Assembly (NCBI GenBank): GCA_951813065.1
Contig: CATOTH010000009.1
Location: 62,001-126,000, forward strand
Direction: 5' to 3'
Source: an uncultured Bryobacterales bacterium
Lineage (GTDB): Bacteria; Acidobacteriota; Terriglobia; Bryobacterales; UBA6623
Length of the DNA stretch: 64,000 nucleotides
The notes beneath the pieces are model-generated. The model was not told the origin of the DNA. It saw only the letters and a list, made by a program, of their open reading frames with translations, and searched no databases. Of this stretch, positions 37,201 through 43,540 are shown one piece after another. The first letter of the stretch is position 1. Each line of letters starts with the position of its first letter. Made by a program: the position numbers and the translations under genes.

Positions 37201-40200
37201 TCAGGTAGAGATCGCCGGGTGTCGGATCCCCGCTACTGAAGAGCAATGTCAGCGCGTCCGCGCGACCGCGAAGCACTTCGGCCAGTTCGCCCCCACAGCG
37301 CCGAAACAGCCCGACTTCGGTCGCGCCGTGGGGATACAATTCAAGCATCCGAGCGGTGAATTCCTTTAGGTCGCCGGGCATTTCATCCGGCAACGGATCG
37401 TCCGATCCTACCCTCACGCAGAAGCCACCGTCCACTTCCTCCAGAACGCCGGATTTGGCCAGCATTTCGAGCATCCGACGGAAGAGCCGCTTGTGATCTG
37501 CGATGACATCCAGCCGCTTTCGCAGGTCATTGGCGTCCACAACATCGCCTGGCGTGCGCTCCCAGCCGAGCTTGTCCAGCGTTACCAGCGCGCGGGAACG
37601 CGACCATCGCTCTAGGTCAGCCATCAGGGCGCTCCTGTCTGTCGGTGCCACTCCTTCTTGGGAGAGATAGTCGGAGAGCAAGCCCGAGCGGGACGCGACA
37701 GCTGCGGGAGAGGGCAGGAAGTCCGCGGGGCTGATTCCAGGTGCAAGAGCCCTCTCACGCCAGACGACCTCGTAGAGGAGGTCGTTCACCCCTTCCACTG
37801 CCGACAGCAGCGCGGCCCGCGTCGCTCGCTTGACCGTATACCCGCTCAACCCGCCGAGCGGAACTCCTTCGGTGTCGTAGATGCGTACTTCGCCGGTCAC
37901 AACCTCCAGCGGCTCGCCGGGCGCCGCGTCGGCAGCCCGGGGAGCTTCGTTGATGCGCACATGGCAGACCACCCGATCCGGAAGTCGCCTCGTGAGCCAC
38001 AGGTGCTCCCAGCCGAACGGAAGGTAGGTGATCCCAGCTTCTACCGCGCCCGGATTGCGTGCCGCAGCAACGACCTGAAAGCAACCGTCCAGCACGAGCG
38101 GGTGAACGTCCAGTCCGTTGCGGCCGAGCGTCTCGGGAAAAGAAATCTCACCCAACGCCTCGCCCGGCCCCGACCAAAGCCGGTCTAGTGTCCGGAAGCT
38201 CGGACCGAGATCGATCCCGGTGCCAGCCCGTGCGCGATAGTAAGCCGACACGTCAACGGGCGAGAGACTCTCCTTCAGGCTCTCCAATGCGACGCTCGCA
38301 GCGACGTCTGGTACCGGAGCTTGCAGTGACACGCGACCCTCCACGTGGACGGTCCAATCCCCGTCACTGTCCCTGCTGAAGATCCGCACCTTCCGCGAAT
38401 CTGCTTGCTCGGAAGAATCGAGCACGACTTGCACCGTCCGGCCCGCTCCTTCGCCGTCGTTCTGGGAGTCGCTTTTGGGGAAGATCAGGGCGTTGTGGAG
38501 CTGCAGATCTTCCACAACGACGGAGTCGGCCCCTTCGGCGAACGAAGCTGCCGCCGCCATGGCACCGTAGAGTGCGCCGGGAGCGATTACCCTGCCGAAC
38601 ACCTGGTGGTCGCTCAACCACTCCGGATCAGACGGGAGCACTTCAGTCTCGAACGTGACCGCTCCGCTGGCGGATTCGTGGCGGACGCCAAGCATGGGAT
38701 GACCTGCCGCGGCGCGCCTTCGCTTCGCCGGTTCGAGCCAATAGCGCTCGCGTTGGAACGGATAGCCCGGCAGGGAAATCCGGCGCCGCGCTTCCCCGGC
38801 GAACAGCCCCGCGAAGCGGACTGGCAGCCCTGCCTCATACGCGTCTGCGACCGCCCGCGCAAGATCGACGCCCCCTTCCTGTTCCGCCGAGTTGCCCGTG
38901 GGCGGATGCAGGCTTGCCAGAGCCGTCGGTGCCGCTATCTCCGCGGAGTCTGGCCACGCCGAGGCCAGCAGTCCAGCCAGCACAGGGCGTGGGCCTATCT
39001 CCACTACCGTGTCGACACCGAGTTCCGCCAGCGTCTTGACGCCGCGGGCGAATGCCACCGGCTCGCGGGCATGCCGCCGCCAGTAGCTTCCGTCCATTGG
39101 GTCGTTGGGTGCTACCGCGCGGCCCGTGACGTTGCTGACCACGGCAATGGAGGGGGGCTTGACTTCTATGCCAGCGAAGCAAGCCTCCAATTCGCCCAGT
39201 GCCGGCTCTACAAGGGTGCTGTGGAACGCCCGCGTCGTATTGAGGCGCCTAACGCGAACTCCGGCCGACTCGAAGTGTTTCAAGGCAGCATCAATTCTTG
39301 CCACCGGACCGCTCAGCACTTGGTGGGTGCCGTTGTCCGCCGAGATACATAGCCCAAGTCCGGCCGGCGATGCGTTGAGCGCTTCGACTGCCCTCGCCAC
39401 CGTTGTCGGTGATGCGAAGACCGCTGCCATAGTGCCTGGCGCGGTCTCTGCTAGCAGGGTGCCTCGCGTAGCGGCGAACCGCATGCCGTCCTCTAGGCTG
39501 AACACGCCCGCCGTCTGCGCTGCAGCCAACTCCCCGACGCTGTGGCCCACCACCACGCTGGGCCGAACGCCCACACTCGACCAAAGCGCGGTGAGTGCGC
39601 AGCCTAACGCGTAGAGGGCGGGTTGCTCCCATTCGGTATGGCCCAGATCTCGTTCGCTCGGCCCGAACATCACCTCCAGCAACGAGGTGCCTGTTGCTGC
39701 TCGGAACACTTCCTCGCATCGGTCGAGCACGGCCCGCGCGATCGGTTCCCGGCGATATAGCGCGCTTCCCATGCCGACCCACTGGCTTCCCTGTCCGGTA
39801 TAGGCGAATGCGACTGCTGTCGGCGTGCGATGGCTTCCGCCCGCGCCTCCCGCAGCCAGCGCCGCGAGACGCTCCCGCAACGCCCCGACATCGCAGAAAA
39901 CGATGCCGGCGCGTCGGTCGAGATGGCTCCTCCCTACGCCCGCCGTCCACGCCATGTCCGACAGCAACGGATCTGCGGCGGAGCTCGCGGAAGCCAGCTC
40001 AGCCGAATGCCCTTCCAGCCAGGACAGATAGCGCTGCGCGAGTTCCCGGAGCGCGACCTCCGATTTTCCAGAGAGAGGCAGCAAGCGGGTCTCGCGCCGC
40101 TGAAGACCCTGCTCCGGAAGCGCCAGATCCGCCACGGCCGCCGACCACTGCGCCGACACCTCATGGGCCGCGCCTACGGCCTGACTCCGGCCAAACGGGC

Positions 40201-41548
40201 CCTCGTCCGGGGCGCAGTATTCTTCCACCACGAGGTGGACGTTTGTCCCAGAAATCCCGAAGGAGTTCACGCCCGCTCTTCGTGGTCGGCCTCTCTCCGG
40301 CAGATCCATCATGGTGGAGGTGACTTGCAAGGGCATCCGGCCCCAATCGACGGCCGGGGTCGGGTCTTGGAAATGTAGATGCTTGGGAATCATCCCGCGC
40401 TGCATGACAAGCACTGCCTTGATCAGGCCGGCGATTCCGGCGGCTGACTCCAGATGGCCAACGTTGGTCTTGATTGAGCCGACCAATAGCGGTCGGTCGG
40501 CCCTGCGCCCCCTGCCATAGACCGCAGATACCGCGTTGAGTTCGATCGGATCGCCCACAGCCGTTCCGGTGCCGTGGGCCTCCAGGTAGTCCACTTCCGA
40601 TGGAGCGATTCCCGCCTGCCACAGCGCTGCTTCAATCACCTTTTCCAGTGCTGGCGTGTGCGGAACCGTCAATCCGACGCTGGCCCCGCCGTGATTCACT
40701 GCCGAGCCTCTGATAACCCCCCAAATCCGATCGCCGTCCGCCTCGGCCTCGCTCAGCCGCTTGAGGACAACCACCCCGCAACCCTCGCCTCGCACGTAGC
40801 CGTTGGCGGACGCGTCGAAGGCCTTGCACTGCCCGTCGGGAGACAGCATCATCGAATCCGCGCGGAGTTCGAATATACGACCGTTCAGGATGGCCTGGAC
40901 TCCGCCTGCAATCGCCAGGTCTGCGCGGCGCTGCTGGAGGTCCGCCACGGCGTCGTGTACCGACACCAACGACGACGCGCAAGCGGCGTCCACAGCCTTG
41001 GCCGGTCCCATCAGGCCCAGGACGAAGGCGACTCGTCCGCTGGTGCCGTTCAGGTTGGTGCCGCTTAGAGCGTAGAGGCATGCGGCAGCTTCCGCAGGCT
41101 TGCTGGACTCCACGACCAACATCCTGTACTCGTCATTGCTGATCCCGGTGTAGACCCCGGTGCGGCTGCCTTTCAACTGGTCGGGATCTATTCCGGCGTC
41201 CTCGAGAGCCTGCCATGTGGTTTCAAGCATCATCCGCTGCTGCGGATCCAGCATCTCGGCTTCGACCGGTGAGATCCTAAAGAATCGTGCGTCGAATTGC
41301 TCAATCCCATCGACGTAGGCACAGAACCGGCACGCGCCGGCTAGATTCGGGGAGTTCGAGAAGAGCTCGTCAACCCTGCTGACGCCCGAGCCAGGCGTGG
41401 CCTCCGTCACTGCGTTCCGGCCGGCCTCTAGCAGATCCCAGAGGGCAAGAATGTCGGATGCGCCGGGAAACCGGCACGCCATGCCGACGATCGCAATCGG
41501 TTCGGCGGGCTGGGTCTCCTGGTTCGAGGGATCCGCATTGGCGGGCAC
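31256..41548 (-). CDS. Type I polyketide synthase KS-AT-DH-MT-ER-KR-ACP-KS-AT(dead)
   Basis: 3,430 residues from a GTG at 41548, chosen because a perfect AAAGGAGG lies eight bases upstream. Module 1 is fully reducing. KS has Cys about 190 (DAACASSL) and both His (EAHGTGT, NVGHLE). AT has GHSVGE at about 668 and RAFHS at about 773, a malonyl-type signature. DH has H-x3-G-x4-P at about 980 and DGCFQ at about 1154. C-methyltransferase has VIEVGAGTGSATA at about 1481. ER has HAGAGGVGLAAIQ at about 2022. KR has TGGLGGIG at about 2213, but His replaces the catalytic Tyr (QANHAAAN, about 2359). ACP has GMDSLMA at about 2522. Then comes an intact-looking KS2 (DATCASSL, about 2757) and a shortened AT2 in which GHSxG is GSGPG and the region with the AFHS motif is deleted. 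The protein ends there without KR, ACP or thioesterase. The product should be a reduced, methyl-branched chain if module 1 is iterative. Confidence 0.96.
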   Translation of the reverse strand: MPANADPSNQETQPAEPIAIVGMACRFPGASDILALWDLLEAGRNAVTEATPGSGVSRVDELFSNSPNLAGACRFCAYVDGIEQFDARFFRISPVEAEMLDPQQRMMLETTWQALEDAGIDPDQLKGSRTGVYTGISNDEYRMLVVESSKPAEAAACLYALSGTNLNGTSGRVAFVLGLMGPAKAVDAACASSLVSVHDAVADLQQRRADLAIAGGVQAILNGRIFELRADSMMLSPDGQCKAFDASANGYVRGEGCGVVVLKRLSEAEADGDRIWGVIRGSAVNHGGASVGLTVPHTPALEKVIEAALWQAGIAPSEVDYLEAHGTGTAVGDPIELNAVSAVYGRGRRADRPLLVGSIKTNVGHLESAAGIAGLIKAVLVMQRGMIPKHLHFQDPTPAVDWGRMPLQVTSTMMDLPERGRPRRAGVNSFGISGTNVHLVVEEYCAPDEGPFGRSQAVGAAHEVSAQWSAAVADLALPEQGLQRRETRLLPLSGKSEVALRELAQRYLSWLEGHSAELASASSAADPLLSDMAWTAGVGRSHLDRRAGIVFCDVGALRERLAALAAGGAGGSHRTPTAVAFAYTGQGSQWVGMGSALYRREPIARAVLDRCEEVFRAATGTSLLEVMFGPSERDLGHTEWEQPALYALGCALTALWSSVGVRPSVVVGHSVGELAAAQTAGVFSLEDGMRFAATRGTLLAETAPGTMAAVFASPTTVARAVEALNASPAGLGLCISADNGTHQVLSGPVARIDAALKHFESAGVRVRRLNTTRAFHSTLVEPALGELEACFAGIEVKPPSIAVVSNVTGRAVAPNDPMDGSYWRRHAREPVAFARGVKTLAELGVDTVVEIGPRPVLAGLLASAWPDSAEIAAPTALASLHPPTGNSAEQEGGVDLARAVADAYEAGLPVRFAGLFAGEARRRISLPGYPFQRERYWLEPAKRRRAAAGHPMLGVRHESASGAVTFETEVLPSDPEWLSDHQVFGRVIAPGALYGAMAAAASFAEGADSVVVEDLQLHNALIFPKSDSQNDGEGAGRTVQVVLDSSEQADSRKVRIFSRDSDGDWTVHVEGRVSLQAPVPDVAASVALESLKESLSPVDVSAYYRARAGTGIDLGPSFRTLDRLWSGPGEALGEISFPETLGRNGLDVHPLVLDGCFQVVAAARNPGAVEAGITYLPFGWEHLWLTRRLPDRVVCHVRINEAPRAADAAPGEPLEVVTGEVRIYDTEGVPLGGLSGYTVKRATRAALLSAVEGVNDLLYEVVWRERALAPGISPADFLPSPAAVASRSGLLSDYLSQEGVAPTDRSALMADLERWSRSRALVTLDKLGWERTPGDVVDANDLRKRLDVIADHKRLFRRMLEMLAKSGVLEEVDGGFCVRVGSDDPLPDEMPGDLKEFTARMLELYPHGATEVGLFRRCGGELAEVLRGRADALTLLFSSGDPTPGDLYLKAPVARAANRILRETVQALVAGLPEGRRLKVIEVGAGTGSATAAILPELPPERFEYVYTDISAGFFAEAEARFGGTEASIEYRVLDIERDPVEQGYRPHGYDLLIASNVLHATRYLQETLAHCRELLAPSGHLVALENLSGQGWMDLTFGQLDGWWRFADDYRPHHALASPAVWRRALSDAGFREAEVLGLDESDPAAFPDKGVIVAQGPVEVTERPGIWVLAASSGGASEELAGNLAAHNQTVILAQSARELNRDSGQDGSAAVRKTVETERRESWQSLFESLPREIPLAGVVHLGALDGHGEDATTAEIAEDTRRVVASALALSQGLLDADAAPEKGTWFLTRGAQVLERERGGQLPGATLWGFGKALAREVPHLQPRMLDLDPSGSVPTPDFANELLWPDPEDHIAHRFGRRQVARLVRMKDGARRLTLPDDSAWVLAPDPGGVFERPCVSPLAERSLEPHEVRVAVEASGLNFWDVFRSLGFIEEGNLGREMCGHIVDVGSEVSDVSVGDHVVGLGFGAFAAQMVTHKELVAPAPPGVSVTDLATVPSAFVSAALSYEYSGLEAGERVLIHAGAGGVGLAAIQLAQAAGAEVFTTASAPKQGYLRSLGVSHVFDSRTTEFGQAILESTGGAGVDIVLNSLTGEGFIDASLSCLAHGGRFVELARRDILSEDEMASVRPDVGYAILELDVLKKTEPFWVGRVLRDIMQRLSVGQLKPLIHSRWPLAEAGAALRFMRSARHLGKIVVTTPPLAGGRLRPERTYLVTGGLGGIGCAVAGWLADRGAGTIVLNGRRPASPEAETAIAALRARGVNVRVELADVSDAVAVKEMLARTDRELPPLGGVIHSVGVLSDGALGNQSWERFEQVLWPKLLGAWHLHRATAGRDLDLFILFSSRVGVMGNPGQANHAAANAFLDQLAAHRRALGLPGQAIAWGAWSQIGEAAEQKERIERQRAALGGRWFTPQQGLRAMEGLVRQDVTNSVVMSMDWEVFQEAVEDRPPLLEELLVATDEAREDSPGLSDDLISQLQATPAAEREGLLSSFVQQELQAVLRLPNVPAPTIGFFDLGMDSLMAVELRNRLNRALADVYVTSNTVVFDYPSVAALAGHLAAELAEVGSAPVPQAQVEPEPPRQPTAPSEGGQIAIVGMACQFPGAPDLDAYWSLLEAGADAVTDGRQDSGPWTGVAGDPAAETAPMRRGGFVEGLDRFDAKFFGIRPIEARTMDPRQRMLLETSWRALEDAGIDPGPLGGSRAGVYAGLTGGSEYRDLVASSGQDDSYLGTAASVALGRIAYTLGLMGPAVPVDATCASSLVAVHQAVAALQQGEVELALAGGVQAALSPSVAKFMAEFGMLSKIGRCRTFDATADGFVRGEGCGMVVLKRLRDAEEDGDRIWGVIRGSAVNQNGASAALTVPNGTAQEQLLEGALCRAGLAPADVDYIEAHGTGSQLGDPIEVRAAAAVYGRSRDADRPLVLGTAKTNIGHLEAAAGIAGLIKVMLAMKRGIIPRHLHFENPNPHLDWCELPVRVASEAMDWPIRADRPPCAGISAFAISGTNAHLIVEGYSEPGSGRAPDGRQPVPVGPPQPVSVELPDSIAESPAAQQSRPRQTRLLPLSGKSDAALRELARSYASWLNERTTDLPATLSAAEPVLCDMAWTASAGRSHFPYRAGVLFDNSASLRDGLQAVVESNGDSEPSTATRVVFAYAGEGTRRIGMGEELYECEPVARAVLDLCDEVLQADCGASLLETMFGNSGDLDDPAWTQPAAFALECALTALWASVGVQPSIVFGSGPGEIAAAHAAGMLTLEEGLRLAAARASRTAASPSADGSPTTSRERVLEDIAFAPAQVTFVSSMTGSTIGSGEVQDARYWSQQAGRKLPLERTARTLEELGADLVIEIGAEPELGPALARCWPSASAEGGGPPRVLSSLPEQSSGFLQAVAQTYESGLSINFAGLFAGERRSRISLPSYPFQRRRFWFNAG

Positions 41549-41556
41549 AGCGTTCC

Positions 41557-41564
41557 CTCCTTTA
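41557..41564 (-). promoter_or_regulatory. Ribosome-binding site that fixes the PKS start
   Basis: AAAGGAGG on the minus strand, eight bases before the GTG at 41548. It argues against the in-frame TTG further upstream at 41578. Confidence 0.75.
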
Positions 41565-42349
41565 GCCAGATCTGGCAAGTGCTTTACCTTTCGGGCGATT
41601 CGAGCTCAACAAACAGGTGCTCATGCCCAGCCTGATTCCTGGCGACGCCGCGCTCGTACCGATAGGACGGGCGGTCGATGTTGCGAAGAATCTTGAGCAA
41701 TCGTCAAGCTTAGCGGAACTCGAGGCGTCCAGCACTCTGAATCGTAAGACAGGTTGACGGCACGGCTGTCCGGCTTACGGCTGATAACGTTTGTTTAACC
41801 TATTTCAATTCAATAACATAGAGGCGATTCCTTGATGTGAACGACTTCAGCGGCCAGTGCGAGCTATCGTTGCTGCCGTGCCTGCCCGCCTGGCTGGCAC
41901 GGAGATCGCATGTATTCCGGAAAGCTCGTCTTCGCCCAAGTGATGGACCACTTGCCGCTCCACACCTTAGGACTATTAACCGGACAGCCGTGGGTTGACG
42001 GTCTGCTTGATGTCCCGGTCCGGAATGGGTCGGTTCCTGTTGATTCGGTACCTGCTTGTCTGAAGCTGACTCCGACCAAGTCTCATCGTCTGCCGCGGAC
42101 CGAGAAGACGCCGACGTTGCCGCCAGCCTTGCGGCCACTTCCACGACGAATCCGCGGGCAACAGTCGTGGCGGCGGCCAGAAGGACGATCAAGAATTCTT
42201 CGCGAAGCGGCTTGTTCGTGCTCTTGAAACACCGATCATCGTGCGCCGAGATGCGTGACCCCAAGCCATGGCCGGCATCAGGCGCGCGAGACTCGGGCAT
42301 AAAGGGATCGCATCGTTGGTCGGTTCTGCCCGAGTGCAGTACGAGCTTT
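41565..42349. other. Divergent region upstream of the PKS, 0.8 kb
   Basis: No supported gene. The stretch 41765-41825 is clearly AT-richer than its surroundings and is a likely place for the PKS promoter on the minus strand; TTGAAT and TTATCA-like hexamers are present with non-ideal spacing. A minus-strand frame around 42100-42240 contains a hydrophobic stretch (EEFLIVLLAAATTVA) but has no recognisable start or homology, so it is not called. Confidence 0.35.
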
Positions 42350-42421
42350 GGGTAGCGTCCGCGCACGTCGATAAGGTTGCGCGACGCTTTCGGTATCCGT
42401 TACGCCCAAGGAGACTTTCCC

Positions 42422-42652
42422 ATGCCAACAACAGGCGGGCGGTTGTCGCAATTGGTCGCCGATGGCCTCGATTTCGATTAAGAGCCGAGCTTTGACAGCG
42501 TATTGACAGACCTCGACACTAACTCAATGGATGCGGTCCGGTTCCTCAAGCTCGTGAACGATGAATTCGATCTCGGCTTGGCAGCTCAGGACTGCGTGCA
42601 ACTCAAGAACCTGGGCGACTTGGAAGGCTTCATCGACGCACGCGCTGGCTCA
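42422..42652 (+). pseudogene. Acyl carrier protein ACP3 (type 1), broken by a nonsense codon and loss of stop
   Basis: From the ATG at 42422 the frame reads MPTTGGRLSQLVADGLDFD, then a TAA at codon 20 (42479-42481), then EPSFDSVLTDLDTNSMDAVRFLKLVNDEFDLGL. ACP1 has a His codon at the position of the stop. At the other end, the TGA that ends ACP1 is TCA here (42650-42652), so the frame runs on into non-ACP sequence. The ribosome-binding site (AAGGAG) and the phosphopantetheine serine remain. Two independent lesions make this a recent pseudogene rather than a sequencing slip, although a restart at a later codon cannot be excluded. Confidence 0.88.
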
Positions 42653-42954
42653 GCAGTCCCCGCAGGCAACGGACACGCGAAGCGTTTATTGGCCAACCGC
42701 GGAACGTGCAGGTGCCTCTCGAGATTCACGGGGCGACCCAGTCGCTCCTCCCGAGTGCGGCATCGATCTTGGCGCGGCGACCTACCGGTCCGGCAAGCAT
42801 GCTCAGCGGTCGGGATGGAACGGGTTCGGAAGGACCGAGTGTCGCGCTATTCGTATAGTGCATGTTGTACACTCTGGCTTGGCGTAGCGCGCACCTTCGC
42901 ACAAGATGTTTCGCGACGCCTTCTGTAACACTTTCACCCAAGGAGACTAGATTG
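42653..42954. other. Spacer between ACP3 and ACP4
   Basis: 0.3 kb, homologous to the longer spacer in repeat A. It contains TATAGTGCATG at 42854-42864, conserved upstream of ACP1 and ACP2. Confidence 0.45.
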
Positions 42955-43185
42955 ATGCCATCAACCGCGGACCGACTAACGACACTAATCGTCGATAACT
43001 TCGACCTCGACGAGCAGCCGAACTTCGATGCATCATTCAGCGATCTCGATATTTCCTCAGTCGATGCTATTGCGTTCTTCAAGCTGGTGAATAGCGAATT
43101 CGGCCTTGGCTTGGAGGCTAACGACTGCGAGCAGTTCGAGACTCTGAACGACTTGCTACGTTTCATCGACTCGCAGGCCGGCTGA
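42955..43185 (+). CDS. Stand-alone acyl carrier protein, ACP4 (type 2, intact)
   Basis: 76 residues. The ATG at 42955 follows AAGGAG with nine bases between, and the N-terminus MPSTADRLTTLIVDNFDLDE matches ACP2. The carrier motif is FSDLDISSVDAIAFFKLVNSEF, with the serine before Val-Asp as attachment site and an uninterrupted helix II. It is the healthy version of ACP2. Whether types 1 and 2 have different partners is unknown. Expected partners are the PKS (particularly its second KS) and a phosphopantetheinyl transferase outside the window. Confidence 0.88.
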   Translation: MPSTADRLTTLIVDNFDLDEQPNFDASFSDLDISSVDAIAFFKLVNSEFGLGLEANDCEQFETLNDLLRFIDSQAG

Positions 43186-43540
43186 GCGGTGCTCGCCGGC
43201 ATCGGCCTCTCGACGCCTGTTCCTCGACCCACGACCGGGGACGAACCCACGGCTCCGAATTCACGAGATGGCCAGGGTCGCTCCTCGATCGGATCGGATA
43301 AAGGAATAGGGGCGGCGACTGGCGCGTCGCGACTTCCGCCGGGCCGTCCCGATGCGAGTTCCCAGTTCGCACTTGATCGAACAGCTTCCGTGCCTTGCCG
43401 GGCGCAATTTGCTTGGTGGTCTGGCCCGCGAGTGAACGACTCGAGCCGTGCCCCCGTCGAACTCAGGAAAGCGGTCAGCTGCGTGGCCGCCTCGCTGTCC
43501 AAGCGTCGGGATGAGACGATCGCCGCTCATGCAGAGTCTC
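43186..43540. other. Convergent spacer after ACP4
   Basis: Belongs to repeat B and aligns with the sequence after ACP2. No gene is supported on either strand; terminators for both converging genes would be expected here, but none is clear. Confidence 0.4.

Larger units (their letters stand above)
42350..43530 (+). repeat. Direct repeat B (right ACP block), diverged copy of 28463-29890
   Basis: Same order and orientation as repeat A: leader, type 1 ACP, spacer, type 2 ACP, downstream non-coding region. The two copies are about 14 kb apart and bracket the hydrolase and the PKS. The right end runs into the 3' end of the SulP gene on the other strand. Confidence 0.8.

Noticed and set aside
42726..43502. 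258-codon minus-strand frame covering ACP4
   Set aside because: It is antisense to ACP4, and the equivalent frame in repeat A is not preserved (different frame, stops), so it is not under protein selection.
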